64,000 nt of DNA from Sphingopyxis macrogoltabida (GTDB lineage Bacteria; Pseudomonadota; Alphaproteobacteria; Sphingomonadales; Sphingomonadaceae). The DNA lies in assembly GCF_001314325.1 (NCBI RefSeq), contig NZ_CP009429.1, positions 1,550,501 to 1,614,500 on the forward strand, written 5' to 3'. The position numbers and the translations under genes were made by a program. A model generated the notes under the pieces. The model did no database searches. It was not told where the DNA came from and saw nothing but the letters and a program-made list of their open reading frames with translations. This document shows, in pieces, positions 9,032 through 17,502 of this stretch (positions within the stretch are counted from its first letter, which is position 1; every line of letters begins with the position of its first letter).

Positions 9032-10312
9032 ATGACTGACATGAAGCCCGAAACGGCCGCGGTTCATGCCGGAACCCAGCCCGACCCGACGACGAAAGCG
9101 CGGATCACGCCGATCTATCAGACGGCATCCTATGTGTTCGACGATGTCGAGCACGCCTCGCGGCTGTTCAACCTGCAGGAATTCGGGAATATCTACACCC
9201 GGATCATGAACCCGACGAACGGCGCGCTCGAAGGCAAGATCGCGGCGCTCGAAGGCGGGCAGGCGGCGCTGGCGGTGGCGTCGGGGCATGCCGCGCAATT
9301 CCTGGCCTTCCACACGCTGATGGAACCGGGCTGCGAGATCGTCGCGGCGAAGAAGCTCTATGGCGGGTCGCTCAACCAGCTCGGCCAGAGCTTTCGCAAG
9401 ATGGCGTGGACGACGCAGTTCGTCGACGCCGACGATGCGGGCAATGTCGCCGCGGCGATCAACGACAAGACGCGCGCCGTCTTCATCGAAAGCCTCGCCA
9501 ACCCGGGCGGGGTGGTGCAGGATATCGAGGCGATCGCCCGGGTCGCGCACGATGCCGGGGTGCCGCTGATCGTCGACAATACGATGGCGACGCCGATCCT
9601 CTGCCGCCCGATCGAGCATGGCGCCGACATCGTCGTCCATTCGACAACCAAATTCCTCAACGGCCATGGCAATGCGATCGGCGGGGTGATCGTCGATGCC
9701 GGGTCGTTCGACTGGGCGAAGGGCGGCAAATATCCGACGCTGAGCGAACCCAATGCGTCCTATCACGGGCTGAAGTTCACCGAGGCTTTCGGTAATCTGG
9801 CCTTCATCCTTGCCGCGCGGACGCTCGGCCTGCGCGACCTTGGCCCGGCGCTGGCGCCGATGAACGCTTTCCTCGCGCTCACCGGCATGGAAACGCTGGC
9901 GCTGCGCATGGAGCGGCATTGCAGCAATGCCGTCGCGCTCGCGAAATGGCTGCAGGGCCACCCCGCGGTGAGCTGGGTGTCCTATGCCGGGCTGCGCGAC
10001 AGTCCCTATCATGAGCTGGCGCACAAATATCTGGGCGGCCGCGGCGGGTCGGTGTTCACCTTCGGGCTCAAGGGCGGCTACGAGGCGGGGGTCAAACTCG
10101 TGTCCTCGGTCAAGCTGTTCAGCCATCTCGCGAACCTCGGCGATACGCGTTCGCTGATCATCCATCCTGCCTCGACGACGCACAGCCAACTTTCCGAAGC
10201 CGAGCTGGTCGAGGCCGGCGCGGGACCCGACGTCGTGCGCGTGTCGGTGGGGATCGAACATATCGACGACATCATCGCCGATCTGGCGCAGGCGCTGGAG
10301 GGGGCGGCGTGA
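9032..10312 (+). CDS. metY: O-acetylhomoserine sulfhydrylase-type Cys/Met metabolism PLP enzyme
   Basis: Cytosolic PLP enzyme of 426 residues that makes homocysteine by direct sulfhydrylation of an acylated homoserine. The N-terminus (ETAAVHAGTQPDPTTKARI, QTASYVF, EFGNIYTRIMNPT) and length fit the MetY branch rather than the shorter MetB/MetZ enzymes. The PLP lysine lies in HSTTKFLNGHG (about residue 206). GGGGAAGG gives a good ribosome site. Its position within the propionyl-CoA gene run is not explained by the pathway itself; a link through methionine supply is speculative. An O-succinylhomoserine-using role (metZ) remains possible. Confidence 0.88.
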   Translation: MTDMKPETAAVHAGTQPDPTTKARITPIYQTASYVFDDVEHASRLFNLQEFGNIYTRIMNPTNGALEGKIAALEGGQAALAVASGHAAQFLAFHTLMEPGCEIVAAKKLYGGSLNQLGQSFRKMAWTTQFVDADDAGNVAAAINDKTRAVFIESLANPGGVVQDIEAIARVAHDAGVPLIVDNTMATPILCRPIEHGADIVVHSTTKFLNGHGNAIGGVIVDAGSFDWAKGGKYPTLSEPNASYHGLKFTEAFGNLAFILAARTLGLRDLGPALAPMNAFLALTGMETLALRMERHCSNAVALAKWLQGHPAVSWVSYAGLRDSPYHELAHKYLGGRGGSVFTFGLKGGYEAGVKLVSSVKLFSHLANLGDTRSLIIHPASTTHSQLSEAELVEAGAGPDVVRVSVGIEHIDDIIADLAQALEGAA

Positions 10313-10749
10313 GCGTGCGGGCACTTCTCGCCGCGCTGGCGCTGCTCGCGGCCGCCTCGCCCGTTGCGGCGAAGGATGCCAGCCAGCCGAGCGAATATCG
10401 TTCCGGCGTGACGGTCGAGCATCTCTACAAGCAGGACATCGAATATTATTTCACCAACTGGTTCGGGCGGCTCGAAGCGTCCGACGGACCGTGGCGCGAC
10501 ATCTATTTCGAAACCGCCGAGAAATATGTGAACAAGGGCGTCATGCGCATCAACTGCGCCGATGCCGAAGCCGATATCGATTTCACCCTCTATGACGTCG
10601 GCACCTATGGCGATGCCGCCGAACGCCGGCAGGTCACCATCCCTTATGCCGATCGCAAGGCGTGGGCCGACGGCAATTACGAACCGATGTCAGGCGAAAC
10701 GCCGCCGATCGAATTTTACGCCGCAGCGCGCCAGCGTTTCTGCAACTAG
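10309..10749 (+). CDS. Exported protein of unknown function, coupled to metY
   Basis: Protein of 146 residues starting at a GTG that overlaps the metY stop (GTGA). A signal peptide ([20 protein letters not shown]) precedes a mature domain rich in tyrosine and aromatic residues ([14 protein letters not shown]) with two cysteines (MRINCAD and the C-terminal RFCN). No family was recognised. The coupling suggests co-expression with the neighbouring metabolic genes. Confidence 0.72.
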   Translation: MSVRALLAALALLAAASPVAAKDASQPSEYRSGVTVEHLYKQDIEYYFTNWFGRLEASDGPWRDIYFETAEKYVNKGVMRINCADAEADIDFTLYDVGTYGDAAERRQVTIPYADRKAWADGNYEPMSGETPPIEFYAAARQRFCN

Positions 10750-10771
10750 CTCCAGAAGAAGGTTGTCCCTC

Positions 10772-11809
10772 ATGACCCTGTCCCATCCCACCGAACAAGA
10801 CGGCCTGTCGCGCACCGACTGGACGCGCGCGGAAATCGCCGAATTGTTCGACCTGCCGTTCGACGAGCTGATGTGGGAGGCGCAGGGCGTCCACCGCCGC
10901 CATCATGCGCGCGGCGAGGTCCAGCTCTGTACGCTGCTCAGCATCAAGACCGGCGGGTGCGTTGAGGATTGCGGCTATTGCTCGCAGTCGAAGCACGCCG
11001 ACAGCGGGCTCAAGGCGACCAAGCTGATGGACGTCCGCGCGGTGCTGCAGGCGGCGGCGCAGGCGAAGGATTCGGGATCGCAGCGTTTCTGCATGGGCGC
11101 CGCATGGCGCAACCCCAAGGACCGCGACATGCCCGCGATCGTCGAGATGATCGAGGGCGTGCGCCAGATGGGCATGGAAACCTGCATGACGCTGGGCATG
11201 CTCAGCAAGGAGCAGGCGCAGACCCTCGCGGTCGCAGGGCTCGACTATTACAACCATAATATCGACACGAGCCCCGAAAATTACGGCAATGTCATCACGA
11301 CGCGGACTTTCCAGGAACGGCTCGACACGTTGGAGGAAGTGCGCAGCGCGGGCATCAACGTGTGCAGCGGCGGCATCCTCGGCATGGGCGAAAACCGTAC
11401 CGACCGCGTCGGCTTCATCCACGCGCTGGCCACACTGCCCGAGCATCCGGGCAGCGTGCCCATCAACGCGCTGGTCCCGGTGAAGGGTACCGTGCTCGGC
11501 GACATGCTCGCCGATACGCCGCTCGCGGCGATCGACGACATCGAATTCGTGCGCACCGTCGCGGTGGCACGCATCACCATGCCGATGAGCATGATCCGCC
11601 TGTCGGCAGGCCGCGAAAGCATGTCGGATGCGACGCAGGCGCTGTGCTTCATGGCGGGCGCCAACAGCATCTTCACCGGCGACAAGCTCCTGACCACCGC
11701 CAATGCGGGCGACAGCAAGGATGCCGCGCTCTTCGCCAAGCTCGGCCTGAAGCCGATGGTCAGCGAAGAGCCGATGCGTCAGGGCTGCATGCCGGAGGCG
11801 GCGGAGTGA
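10772..11809 (+). CDS. bioB: Biotin synthase
   Basis: Radical SAM enzyme of 345 residues that inserts sulfur into dethiobiotin to form biotin. The 4Fe-4S binding motif CxxxCxxC is at residues 63, 67 and 70 ([10 protein letters not shown]). Family motifs follow, such as [31 protein letters not shown] and the C-terminal [15 protein letters not shown]. The ATG at 10772 is chosen because the upstream extension overlaps the previous gene. Placement next to pccA makes sense because the carboxylase needs covalently bound biotin. Other bio genes are not in the window. Confidence 0.97.
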   Translation: MTLSHPTEQDGLSRTDWTRAEIAELFDLPFDELMWEAQGVHRRHHARGEVQLCTLLSIKTGGCVEDCGYCSQSKHADSGLKATKLMDVRAVLQAAAQAKDSGSQRFCMGAAWRNPKDRDMPAIVEMIEGVRQMGMETCMTLGMLSKEQAQTLAVAGLDYYNHNIDTSPENYGNVITTRTFQERLDTLEEVRSAGINVCSGGILGMGENRTDRVGFIHALATLPEHPGSVPINALVPVKGTVLGDMLADTPLAAIDDIEFVRTVAVARITMPMSMIRLSAGRESMSDATQALCFMAGANSIFTGDKLLTTANAGDSKDAALFAKLGLKPMVSEEPMRQGCMPEAAE

Positions 11810-12198
11810 TTTTCGCGACGCTTTTGGCGATGGCCGCGGCGGCGCAGGAGCCCGTAATCGATTGCGACAATGCGATGGCGCAATTCGAGCTCAACGCCTG
11901 CGCCTACAAGGACTATGAGCGCGCCGACGCAGCGATGAATGCGCAGTGGAAGGTCACCGCCGCGCGGATGAAGGAGCGCGATCGCGAACTCGACCGCAGC
12001 ACTGACAATCGCCCGGGCTTTTTCGACACGCTGCTCGCCGCGCAGCGCGCCTGGCTGACGTACCGCGACCAGCATTGCGCCAGCGAAGGCTATGCGATGC
12101 GCGGCGGCTCGGCCGAACCGATGGTCATCAGCGGCTGCCAGACCCAACTCACCGAAGCGCGCACCGCGCAACTGAAGTCCCTCATCGAGGAATATTGA
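11806..12198 (+). CDS. Exported DUF1311/LprI-like protein
   Basis: Protein of 130 residues starting at a GTG that overlaps the bioB stop (GTGA). After a short hydrophobic leader ([13 protein letters not shown]), the mature part has the cysteine-spaced pattern of the LprI/DUF1311 family: [15 protein letters not shown], the helix [26 protein letters not shown] and [13 protein letters not shown]. Four cysteines are consistent with two periplasmic disulfides. Some family members inhibit lysozyme, but the role here is unknown. pccA follows after 5 bp, so it is within the same transcript. Confidence 0.8.
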   Translation: MIFATLLAMAAAAQEPVIDCDNAMAQFELNACAYKDYERADAAMNAQWKVTAARMKERDRELDRSTDNRPGFFDTLLAAQRAWLTYRDQHCASEGYAMRGGSAEPMVISGCQTQLTEARTAQLKSLIEEY

Positions 12199-12203
12199 TC
12201 CCC

Positions 12204-14210
12204 ATGTTCAAGAAGATCCTGATCGCCAACCGCGGCGAAATCGCTTGCCGCGTCATCAAGACCGCGCGCCGCATGGGCATCGCGACCGTCGCCGTCTATT
12301 CGGACGCCGACGCGCGCGCGCCCTTCGTGCAGATGGCGGACGAGGCGGTGCATATCGGTGCGTCGCCGGCATCCGAATCCTATCTGATCGCCGACAAGAT
12401 CATCGCGGCGTGCAAGGCGACCGGCGCCGAGGCGGTGCACCCGGGCTATGGCTTCCTGTCGGAACGCACGAGCTTCGCCGAAGCGCTCGCCAAGGAAAAC
12501 ATCGCCTTCATCGGCCCGCCGGTGAATGCGATCGCTGCGATGGGCGACAAGATCGAGTCGAAGAAGCTTGCGAAGGAAGCGGGGGTCAACGTCGTCCCCG
12601 GTTTCGTCGGCGAGATCCGCGACACCGAACATGCGGTCGAGATTTCGAACGAGATCGGCTATCCGGTGATGATGAAGGCCTCCGCCGGCGGCGGCGGCAA
12701 GGGCATGCGGCTTGCCTATGACGAGAAGGACGTTCGCGAGGGCTTCGAGGCAACGAAGCGCGAAGGGCTCAACAGCTTCGGCGACGACCGTGTGTTCATC
12801 GAGAAGTTCATCCTCAACCCGCGCCACATCGAGATCCAGATTCTCGGCGACCAGCACGGCAACACGCTTTACCTCAACGAACGCGAATGCAGCATCCAGC
12901 GGCGCCATCAAAAGGTCGTCGAGGAAGCGCCGTCGCCGTTCGTCTCGCCCGAAATGCGCAAGGCGATGGGCGAACAGTGCGTCGCGCTCGCCAAGGCGGT
13001 CGGCTATTACAGCGCCGGCACGGTCGAGCTGATCGTGTCGGGCGCCGATCCGACGGGCGAGAGCTTCTACTTCCTCGAAATGAACACCCGCCTGCAGGTC
13101 GAGCATCCGGTGACCGAAGCGATCACCGGTATCGATCTGGTCGAACAGATGATCCGCGTCGCGGCGGGCGAGAAGCTCGAACTCACGCAGGACGACATCA
13201 AGATCGACGGCTGGGCGATCGAGAACCGCGTCTATGCCGAAGACCCGTATCGGGGCTTCCTGCCTTCGACGGGGCGGCTCGTGCGTTATCGCACGCCGGT
13301 TCCGGCGTGGAAGGGCGACGAGCGCGGTGTCGACGGCGTGCGCGTCGATGCGGGCGTCGAAGAGGGTGGCGAGGTGTCGATCTTCTATGACCCGATGATC
13401 GCCAAGCTGGTCACCTGGGGCAAGACGCGCGACGAGGCCGCCGACCTGCAGATTGCGGCGCTCGACCGGTTCGAACTCGAAGGGCTGGGCCATAATATCG
13501 ATTTCGTCTCGGCGATCATGCAGCATCCGCGCTTCCGCTCGGGCGAACTGACGACGGGGTTCATCGCTGAGGAATATCCCGAGGGCTTCCACGGCGCCGA
13601 CACCGACGAGGACATCGTCCGCACCCTCGCCGCGATCGCCGGCTTCATGGCGAGCGCCGAGGCCGACCGCGCCCGCCGCACCGACGGCCAGCTCGGCGAC
13701 CGGCTCGACCCGCCCGCGAAATGGCAGGTCACCGTCGGCGCCGCCGCGCACAAGGTCAAGCTCGGCCACAAGCATATCAAGGTCGATGGCGAGAAGGTCG
13801 ACATCGCGCTCGAATATACGCCCGGCGACAAGCTGGTCGTGGCCGAAATCGGCGATAGCGAGCTGGCGGTGAAGGTCGCGAAGACGCGCACCGGCTGGCG
13901 CATGACGACGCGCGGGCGCATCCACGACGTGCGCGTCCTGCCGTGGCACGTCGCGCCGCTGGCGAGCCATATGATCGAGAAGATCCCGCCCGATCTCTCC
14001 AAATTCCTCATCTGCCCGATGCCGGGCCTGCTCGTCGCGCTGCATGTCGGTGAGGGCGACGCGGTCGAGGCGGGCCAGCCGCTCGCGACGGTCGAGGCGA
14101 TGAAGATGGAGAATATCCTGCGCGCCGAAAAATCGGGAACGGTGAAGACGGTCAACGCCGCGCAGGGCGACAGCCTGGCGGTCGATGCGGTGATATTGGA
14201 GATGGAATAA
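12204..14210 (+). CDS. pccA: Propionyl-CoA carboxylase alpha subunit (biotin carboxylase + BCCP)
   Basis: Biotin-carrying subunit of 668 residues. The order is biotin carboxylase N-domain (MFKKILIANRGEIACRVI), ATP-grasp domain (MKASAGGGGKGMRL, NTRLQVEHPVTEAITGIDLV) and C-domain (AIENRVYAEDPYRGFLPSTG). A BT linker and the C-terminal biotinyl domain follow, with the biotinylated lysine in EAMKMENIL (about residue 633). It carboxylates biotin with ATP and bicarbonate and passes CO2 to PccB. The ATG at 12204 matches the family N-terminus exactly. It ends the propionyl-CoA gene run. Confidence 0.97.
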   Translation: MFKKILIANRGEIACRVIKTARRMGIATVAVYSDADARAPFVQMADEAVHIGASPASESYLIADKIIAACKATGAEAVHPGYGFLSERTSFAEALAKENIAFIGPPVNAIAAMGDKIESKKLAKEAGVNVVPGFVGEIRDTEHAVEISNEIGYPVMMKASAGGGGKGMRLAYDEKDVREGFEATKREGLNSFGDDRVFIEKFILNPRHIEIQILGDQHGNTLYLNERECSIQRRHQKVVEEAPSPFVSPEMRKAMGEQCVALAKAVGYYSAGTVELIVSGADPTGESFYFLEMNTRLQVEHPVTEAITGIDLVEQMIRVAAGEKLELTQDDIKIDGWAIENRVYAEDPYRGFLPSTGRLVRYRTPVPAWKGDERGVDGVRVDAGVEEGGEVSIFYDPMIAKLVTWGKTRDEAADLQIAALDRFELEGLGHNIDFVSAIMQHPRFRSGELTTGFIAEEYPEGFHGADTDEDIVRTLAAIAGFMASAEADRARRTDGQLGDRLDPPAKWQVTVGAAAHKVKLGHKHIKVDGEKVDIALEYTPGDKLVVAEIGDSELAVKVAKTRTGWRMTTRGRIHDVRVLPWHVAPLASHMIEKIPPDLSKFLICPMPGLLVALHVGEGDAVEAGQPLATVEAMKMENILRAEKSGTVKTVNAAQGDSLAVDAVILEME

Positions 14211-14219
14211 GGAGCTTCT

Positions 14220-14323
14220 CGTCCTTGCGAGAAGCGTAGCGCGAAGCAATCTCCGGTTGCCGGGAGCAGATGCCCGATCGCTGGAGATTGCTTCCCCCGG
14301 CTTTCGCAGGGGTCGCAATGACG
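14220..14323. repeat. Dispersed palindromic repeat downstream of pccA
   Basis: Outer arms CGTCCTTGCGA (14220-14230) and TCGCAATGACG (14313-14323) pair with one mismatch. Inner arms GAAGCAATCTCC (14243-14254) and GGAGATTGCTTC (14283-14294) pair perfectly. A shorter relative lies at 52681-52732. It fills the gap after pccA and could also act as a transcript-end structure. Confidence 0.7.
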
Positions 14324-14334
14324 GAGTCCGATAG

Positions 14335-14706
14335 ATGCATCTGAACCACGACAACGACGCCCCCGCGGCCGACCCGATCGCCTTCGACGATTTCCTCCGC
14401 GTCGACATCCGCGTCGGGACGATCGTTGCGGCCGAGCCCTTTCCCGAGGCGCGCAAGCCCGCCTTCAAGCTGAAGATCGATTTCGGCCCCGCGATCGGGG
14501 TGAAGAAGAGCAGCGCGCAGATCGTCGACCGCTACAGTCTCGACGAACTGCCGGGGCGGCAGGTCGCGGCGGTCGTCAACTTTCCGCCGCGCCAGATCGG
14601 CAAATATATGTCCGAAGTGCTGACCCTTGGCTTTGCCGACGAAGAAGGCGCGGTCATCCTGTTTGCACCCGACCGCGCGGTGCCCGACGGGTCGCGCCTC
14701 TTTTGA
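14335..14706 (+). CDS. csaA: CsaA-like tRNA-binding domain protein
   Basis: Small protein of 123 residues formed by one OB-fold tRNA-binding (EMAP II/Myf) domain. Motifs are FLRVDIRVGTIVAAE, KPAFKLKIDFG, SSAQI and VVNFPPRQIGKYMSEVLTLG, with the C-terminal VPDGSRLF typical of CsaA. CsaA proteins are proposed tRNA-binding or chaperone-like proteins acting as dimers in the cytosol. It converges tightly with the POT transporter (stop codons adjacent). Confidence 0.9.
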   Translation: MHLNHDNDAPAADPIAFDDFLRVDIRVGTIVAAEPFPEARKPAFKLKIDFGPAIGVKKSSAQIVDRYSLDELPGRQVAAVVNFPPRQIGKYMSEVLTLGFADEEGAVILFAPDRAVPDGSRLF

Positions 14707-16089
14707 TCAGGTGGCGGCGGGGTCGCCCATCAGGCGCTTCGCGAGGAACAGCTTGAACAATATGAAGGCGATCAGGCCGACGACGGCGGTCGCGACGTGG
14801 AACAGCCAGAAGGCGGTGGTCGGCATCGACGAATACCAGCCGCCGACTGTCCCGACCGCATAGTTCGCGCCGAAAAAGGCGAGATAATAGATGCCGATGA
14901 TCGTCGCGTTGAGCGCGCGGGGCGCGAGCTTGGTGAACAGCGCGAGGCTGACCGGCATGATATGCGCGAAGCCGATGCTGTTGAGCAGGTGGAACATCAG
15001 CGGCCAGAACAGCCCGATCTTGCCGTCGCCCTGCGTCGCCGCGGCCATGACGAGGCAGAGGCCGCCAGCGATCGAGAACAGGCTGCCGATGATCATCTTG
15101 CCGAGCTCGTCTGGCTCGCGATAGCGCTTGCCGTACCAGACGTAGAAGGCCGCGACCGCGACGAGCATGCTGAAACTCGCCGTGGCGTCGATCGTGATCA
15201 TCCAGCTCGTCGGCAGCGTCTGGCCGAAGAAGGTGAGCTGGAAATGCTGGTCGGCCCAGACCAGATAGGCGTTGAAAATCTCCTGATTGGTGAGCAGCGC
15301 GGTCGCAAGCACGGGGACGAGCAGCAGGACCGCGGCGACGCGCAGCCAGTCCTGCCGTGACATCGGTTCGGCGGCCGCGGCGCCCTCGGCCTTTGCCTTC
15401 GACGGTAGATTGTCGGCGGGAAGCCACGGCTTGGCCATGATGTAGAGGATGAGGCCGATGACCATCACGACGCCCGCGGTGCCGAACCCCCAGTGCCAGC
15501 TCACCTTCTCGCCGAGCGTGCCGGCGACGAGCGGCGCGGCGATGACGCTGACATTGATCGCGATGTAGAAGATCTGGAACGCCATCGCGCGGCGGAGGTC
15601 GTTCGGACCGTAAAGTTCGCCGACCTGGCTCGCGATATTACCCTTGAACAGCCCGACCCCGACGATCAGCGCGACGAGGGCGAAGAGGAAGCTGCCTTCG
15701 AACGCCATCAGGAAATGGCCGAGCGCCATGACCAGCCCGCCGAGGATCAAGGTCGTACGGCGCCCGAGCCAGCGGTCGGCGATCAGCCCGCCGACGATCG
15801 GGGTCAGATAGACGAGCGAAGTATAGTCGCCGAACAGCCGCGAGGCGAGCGGCTGGCCGTCGAGCCCGTAGAAATTCTTCACCCAGTCGAGCCCGATCAC
15901 GCCCGCGGCATTTTCGGGAAGCAGCAGATATTTGACCATGTAGAGCACGAGCAGCGTCTGCATCGAATAATAGGAGAAGCGCTCGCAGCCCTCGACGAAG
16001 GCGAGATAGCCGAGGCCTTTCGGATGTCCGAGGAAGGCACGGTCGTTGCGGTCCGCCTCGAAATCGGGGGTCGCCTCGGCGATGGTCAT
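14707..16089 (-). CDS. POT/PTR family proton-coupled peptide transporter
   Basis: Inner-membrane major facilitator protein of 460 residues. The family signature ExxERFSYY is in VEGCERFSYYSMQTLLVLYM near the N-terminus. A second signature region follows TPIVGGLIADRWLGRRTTLILGG, and about 12-14 hydrophobic helices can be seen. It should import di- and tripeptides with protons. I chose the ATG at 16089 because it has a GGAG ribosome site and gives the usual N-terminus (MTIAEATPDFEAD); the frame is open further upstream. Confidence 0.9.
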   Translation of the reverse strand: MTIAEATPDFEADRNDRAFLGHPKGLGYLAFVEGCERFSYYSMQTLLVLYMVKYLLLPENAAGVIGLDWVKNFYGLDGQPLASRLFGDYTSLVYLTPIVGGLIADRWLGRRTTLILGGLVMALGHFLMAFEGSFLFALVALIVGVGLFKGNIASQVGELYGPNDLRRAMAFQIFYIAINVSVIAAPLVAGTLGEKVSWHWGFGTAGVVMVIGLILYIMAKPWLPADNLPSKAKAEGAAAAEPMSRQDWLRVAAVLLLVPVLATALLTNQEIFNAYLVWADQHFQLTFFGQTLPTSWMITIDATASFSMLVAVAAFYVWYGKRYREPDELGKMIIGSLFSIAGGLCLVMAAATQGDGKIGLFWPLMFHLLNSIGFAHIMPVSLALFTKLAPRALNATIIGIYYLAFFGANYAVGTVGGWYSSMPTTAFWLFHVATAVVGLIAFILFKLFLAKRLMGDPAAT

Positions 16090-16209
16090 GGATGCTGCTC
16101 CGGTAGATATTCTCGCGCTGACGCGTAAGGTCTCCATGGCAACTTGCCAGCGGCGTTCGACGAACGACAGCGCCGGGCTATAGTGCGCGAAACAGAGGGA
16201 GAGGGAATC

Positions 16210-16617
16210 ATGACATTACCCGTAACCGCGTTCGTTGCGGCGGTTTGCGCGCTGCTGCTCCTGCTGACGGCGGTGATGACCGTGCGTCAGCGCCTGCGCC
16301 TCGGCGCCGCTTTCGGCGACCATGGCGACGCGCGGCTGATCAGCGCCAGCCGCGCGCACGGCAATCTTGCCGAGCACGCCCCGATCGTCGTCATCCTGCT
16401 GGGGCTCCTCGAAAGCGCCCGCGCAAACCATATGGTGCTGATGGCGTTCGGGGCGCTGTTTGTGATCGGTCGCATCGCGCATATCGTCGGGCTTCACGCA
16501 CCGGTCGAGCCCGGAAAGCCGCCGGTGACGCGGCAGATCGGCGTCGCAGCTACGTGGATAACGTTATTGGCGCTCGGCGGATGGACGCTTTGGCTGCTGG
16601 CGACCGTGAACCTTTAA
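16210..16617 (+). CDS. MAPEG family membrane protein
   Basis: Integral membrane protein of 135 residues with four predicted helices, the size of bacterial MAPEG proteins (relatives of microsomal glutathione transferase). The motif RAHGNLAEHAPIVVILLGLLE matches the family's conserved R-x-x-x-N-x-x-E core. Bacterial members may conjugate or reduce hydrophobic compounds with glutathione, but the substrate is unknown. GAGGGA precedes the ATG. It converges with the cyclase-family gene, with 2 bp between them. Confidence 0.88.
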   Translation: MTLPVTAFVAAVCALLLLLTAVMTVRQRLRLGAAFGDHGDARLISASRAHGNLAEHAPIVVILLGLLESARANHMVLMAFGALFVIGRIAHIVGLHAPVEPGKPPVTRQIGVAATWITLLALGGWTLWLLATVNL

Positions 16618-16619
16618 GG

Positions 16620-17387
16620 TTAGGCGTCGATCAGCGCCACCGCACGGATCCAGCCCGCGCTCGCGCGTTCGATCTTCACCGGGAAGCAACTGAGCGTCCA
16701 GCCGCTTGGCGGCAGGGCGGCGAGGTTCGTCAGCTTTTCGATCTGGTAATAGGGCTTGATCCGCCCCGCCTTATGGCCTTCCCAGATGATCGACGGATCG
16801 CGCGTTTCGGCCCAGCGGCGCGCGGTGTGGCTGAACGGGGCGTCCCAGCTCCATGCGTCGGTGCCGACGACCTTGACGCCGCGTGTCGTGAGATAGAGCG
16901 TCGCTTCGGCGCCCATGCCGCAGCCCTGATCGGTGAAATTATCAGTGCCGTAGATCGCGCCCGACTGGACGAGCACGATATCGAGCGGCTGGAGGTCGTG
17001 CCCGATCCGCGCGAGTTCGGCTTCCACCTCGGCGCCGCTGACGACGTGGCCCGCCGGACGGTCGGAGAAATCGAGCTTTACCCCGGGGCGGAAGAACAGA
17101 TCGAGCGGCGCCTCGTCGATGCTCGGCGCGGCGCTCGCGCCGCTGTCGGTGGTCGAATGGAAATGCCAGGGCGCATCCATGTGGGTGCCATTGTGGGTGC
17201 TGAGCGTCAGACTCTCGACCGCCCAGCCTTCGCCGTCGGGCAGGTCGGCCTTGGTCAGGCCCGGAAAGAACATCGCGATCTGCTCCCACGTATTTTCGTG
17301 GGTCATGTAAGTGATCTGCGGGCGCATCACCGGCGGGTCGGAGACGACATGGTTGGTGATCGGGATCGAAAGGTCGATGAACTGCAT
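16620..17387 (-). CDS. Cyclase-family metal hydrolase (kynurenine formamidase-like)
   Basis: Protein of 255 residues of the PF04199 cyclase family. The metal-binding signature HxGTHxDxPxHF is visible as HNGTHMDAPWHF (about residue 62), with further family features (VVGTDAWSWDAP). Members include bacterial kynurenine formamidase KynB and isatin hydrolase. The substrate here is not clear, and no tryptophan-degrading genes are adjacent. The divergent MHS transporter might move its substrate, which is inference. Confidence 0.82.
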   Translation of the reverse strand: MQFIDLSIPITNHVVSDPPVMRPQITYMTHENTWEQIAMFFPGLTKADLPDGEGWAVESLTLSTHNGTHMDAPWHFHSTTDSGASAAPSIDEAPLDLFFRPGVKLDFSDRPAGHVVSGAEVEAELARIGHDLQPLDIVLVQSGAIYGTDNFTDQGCGMGAEATLYLTTRGVKVVGTDAWSWDAPFSHTARRWAETRDPSIIWEGHKAGRIKPYYQIEKLTNLAALPPSGWTLSCFPVKIERASAGWIRAVALIDA

Positions 17388-17502
17388 ATTTGCAGTCTGC
17401 CACCGGAATGACGCTACGCCAAGAAGGCTTGCGCGGCGATGCGCGGCGGCTAGAGATGGCGCAAAGCCCGCATCCGGTTGGGATGGGGGCAGGGGAGAAT
17501 TT

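Noticed and set aside
12090..14468. Long open frame on the minus strand opposite pccA
   Set aside because: Same reason: composition typical of a mirrored frame, and pccA is certain.
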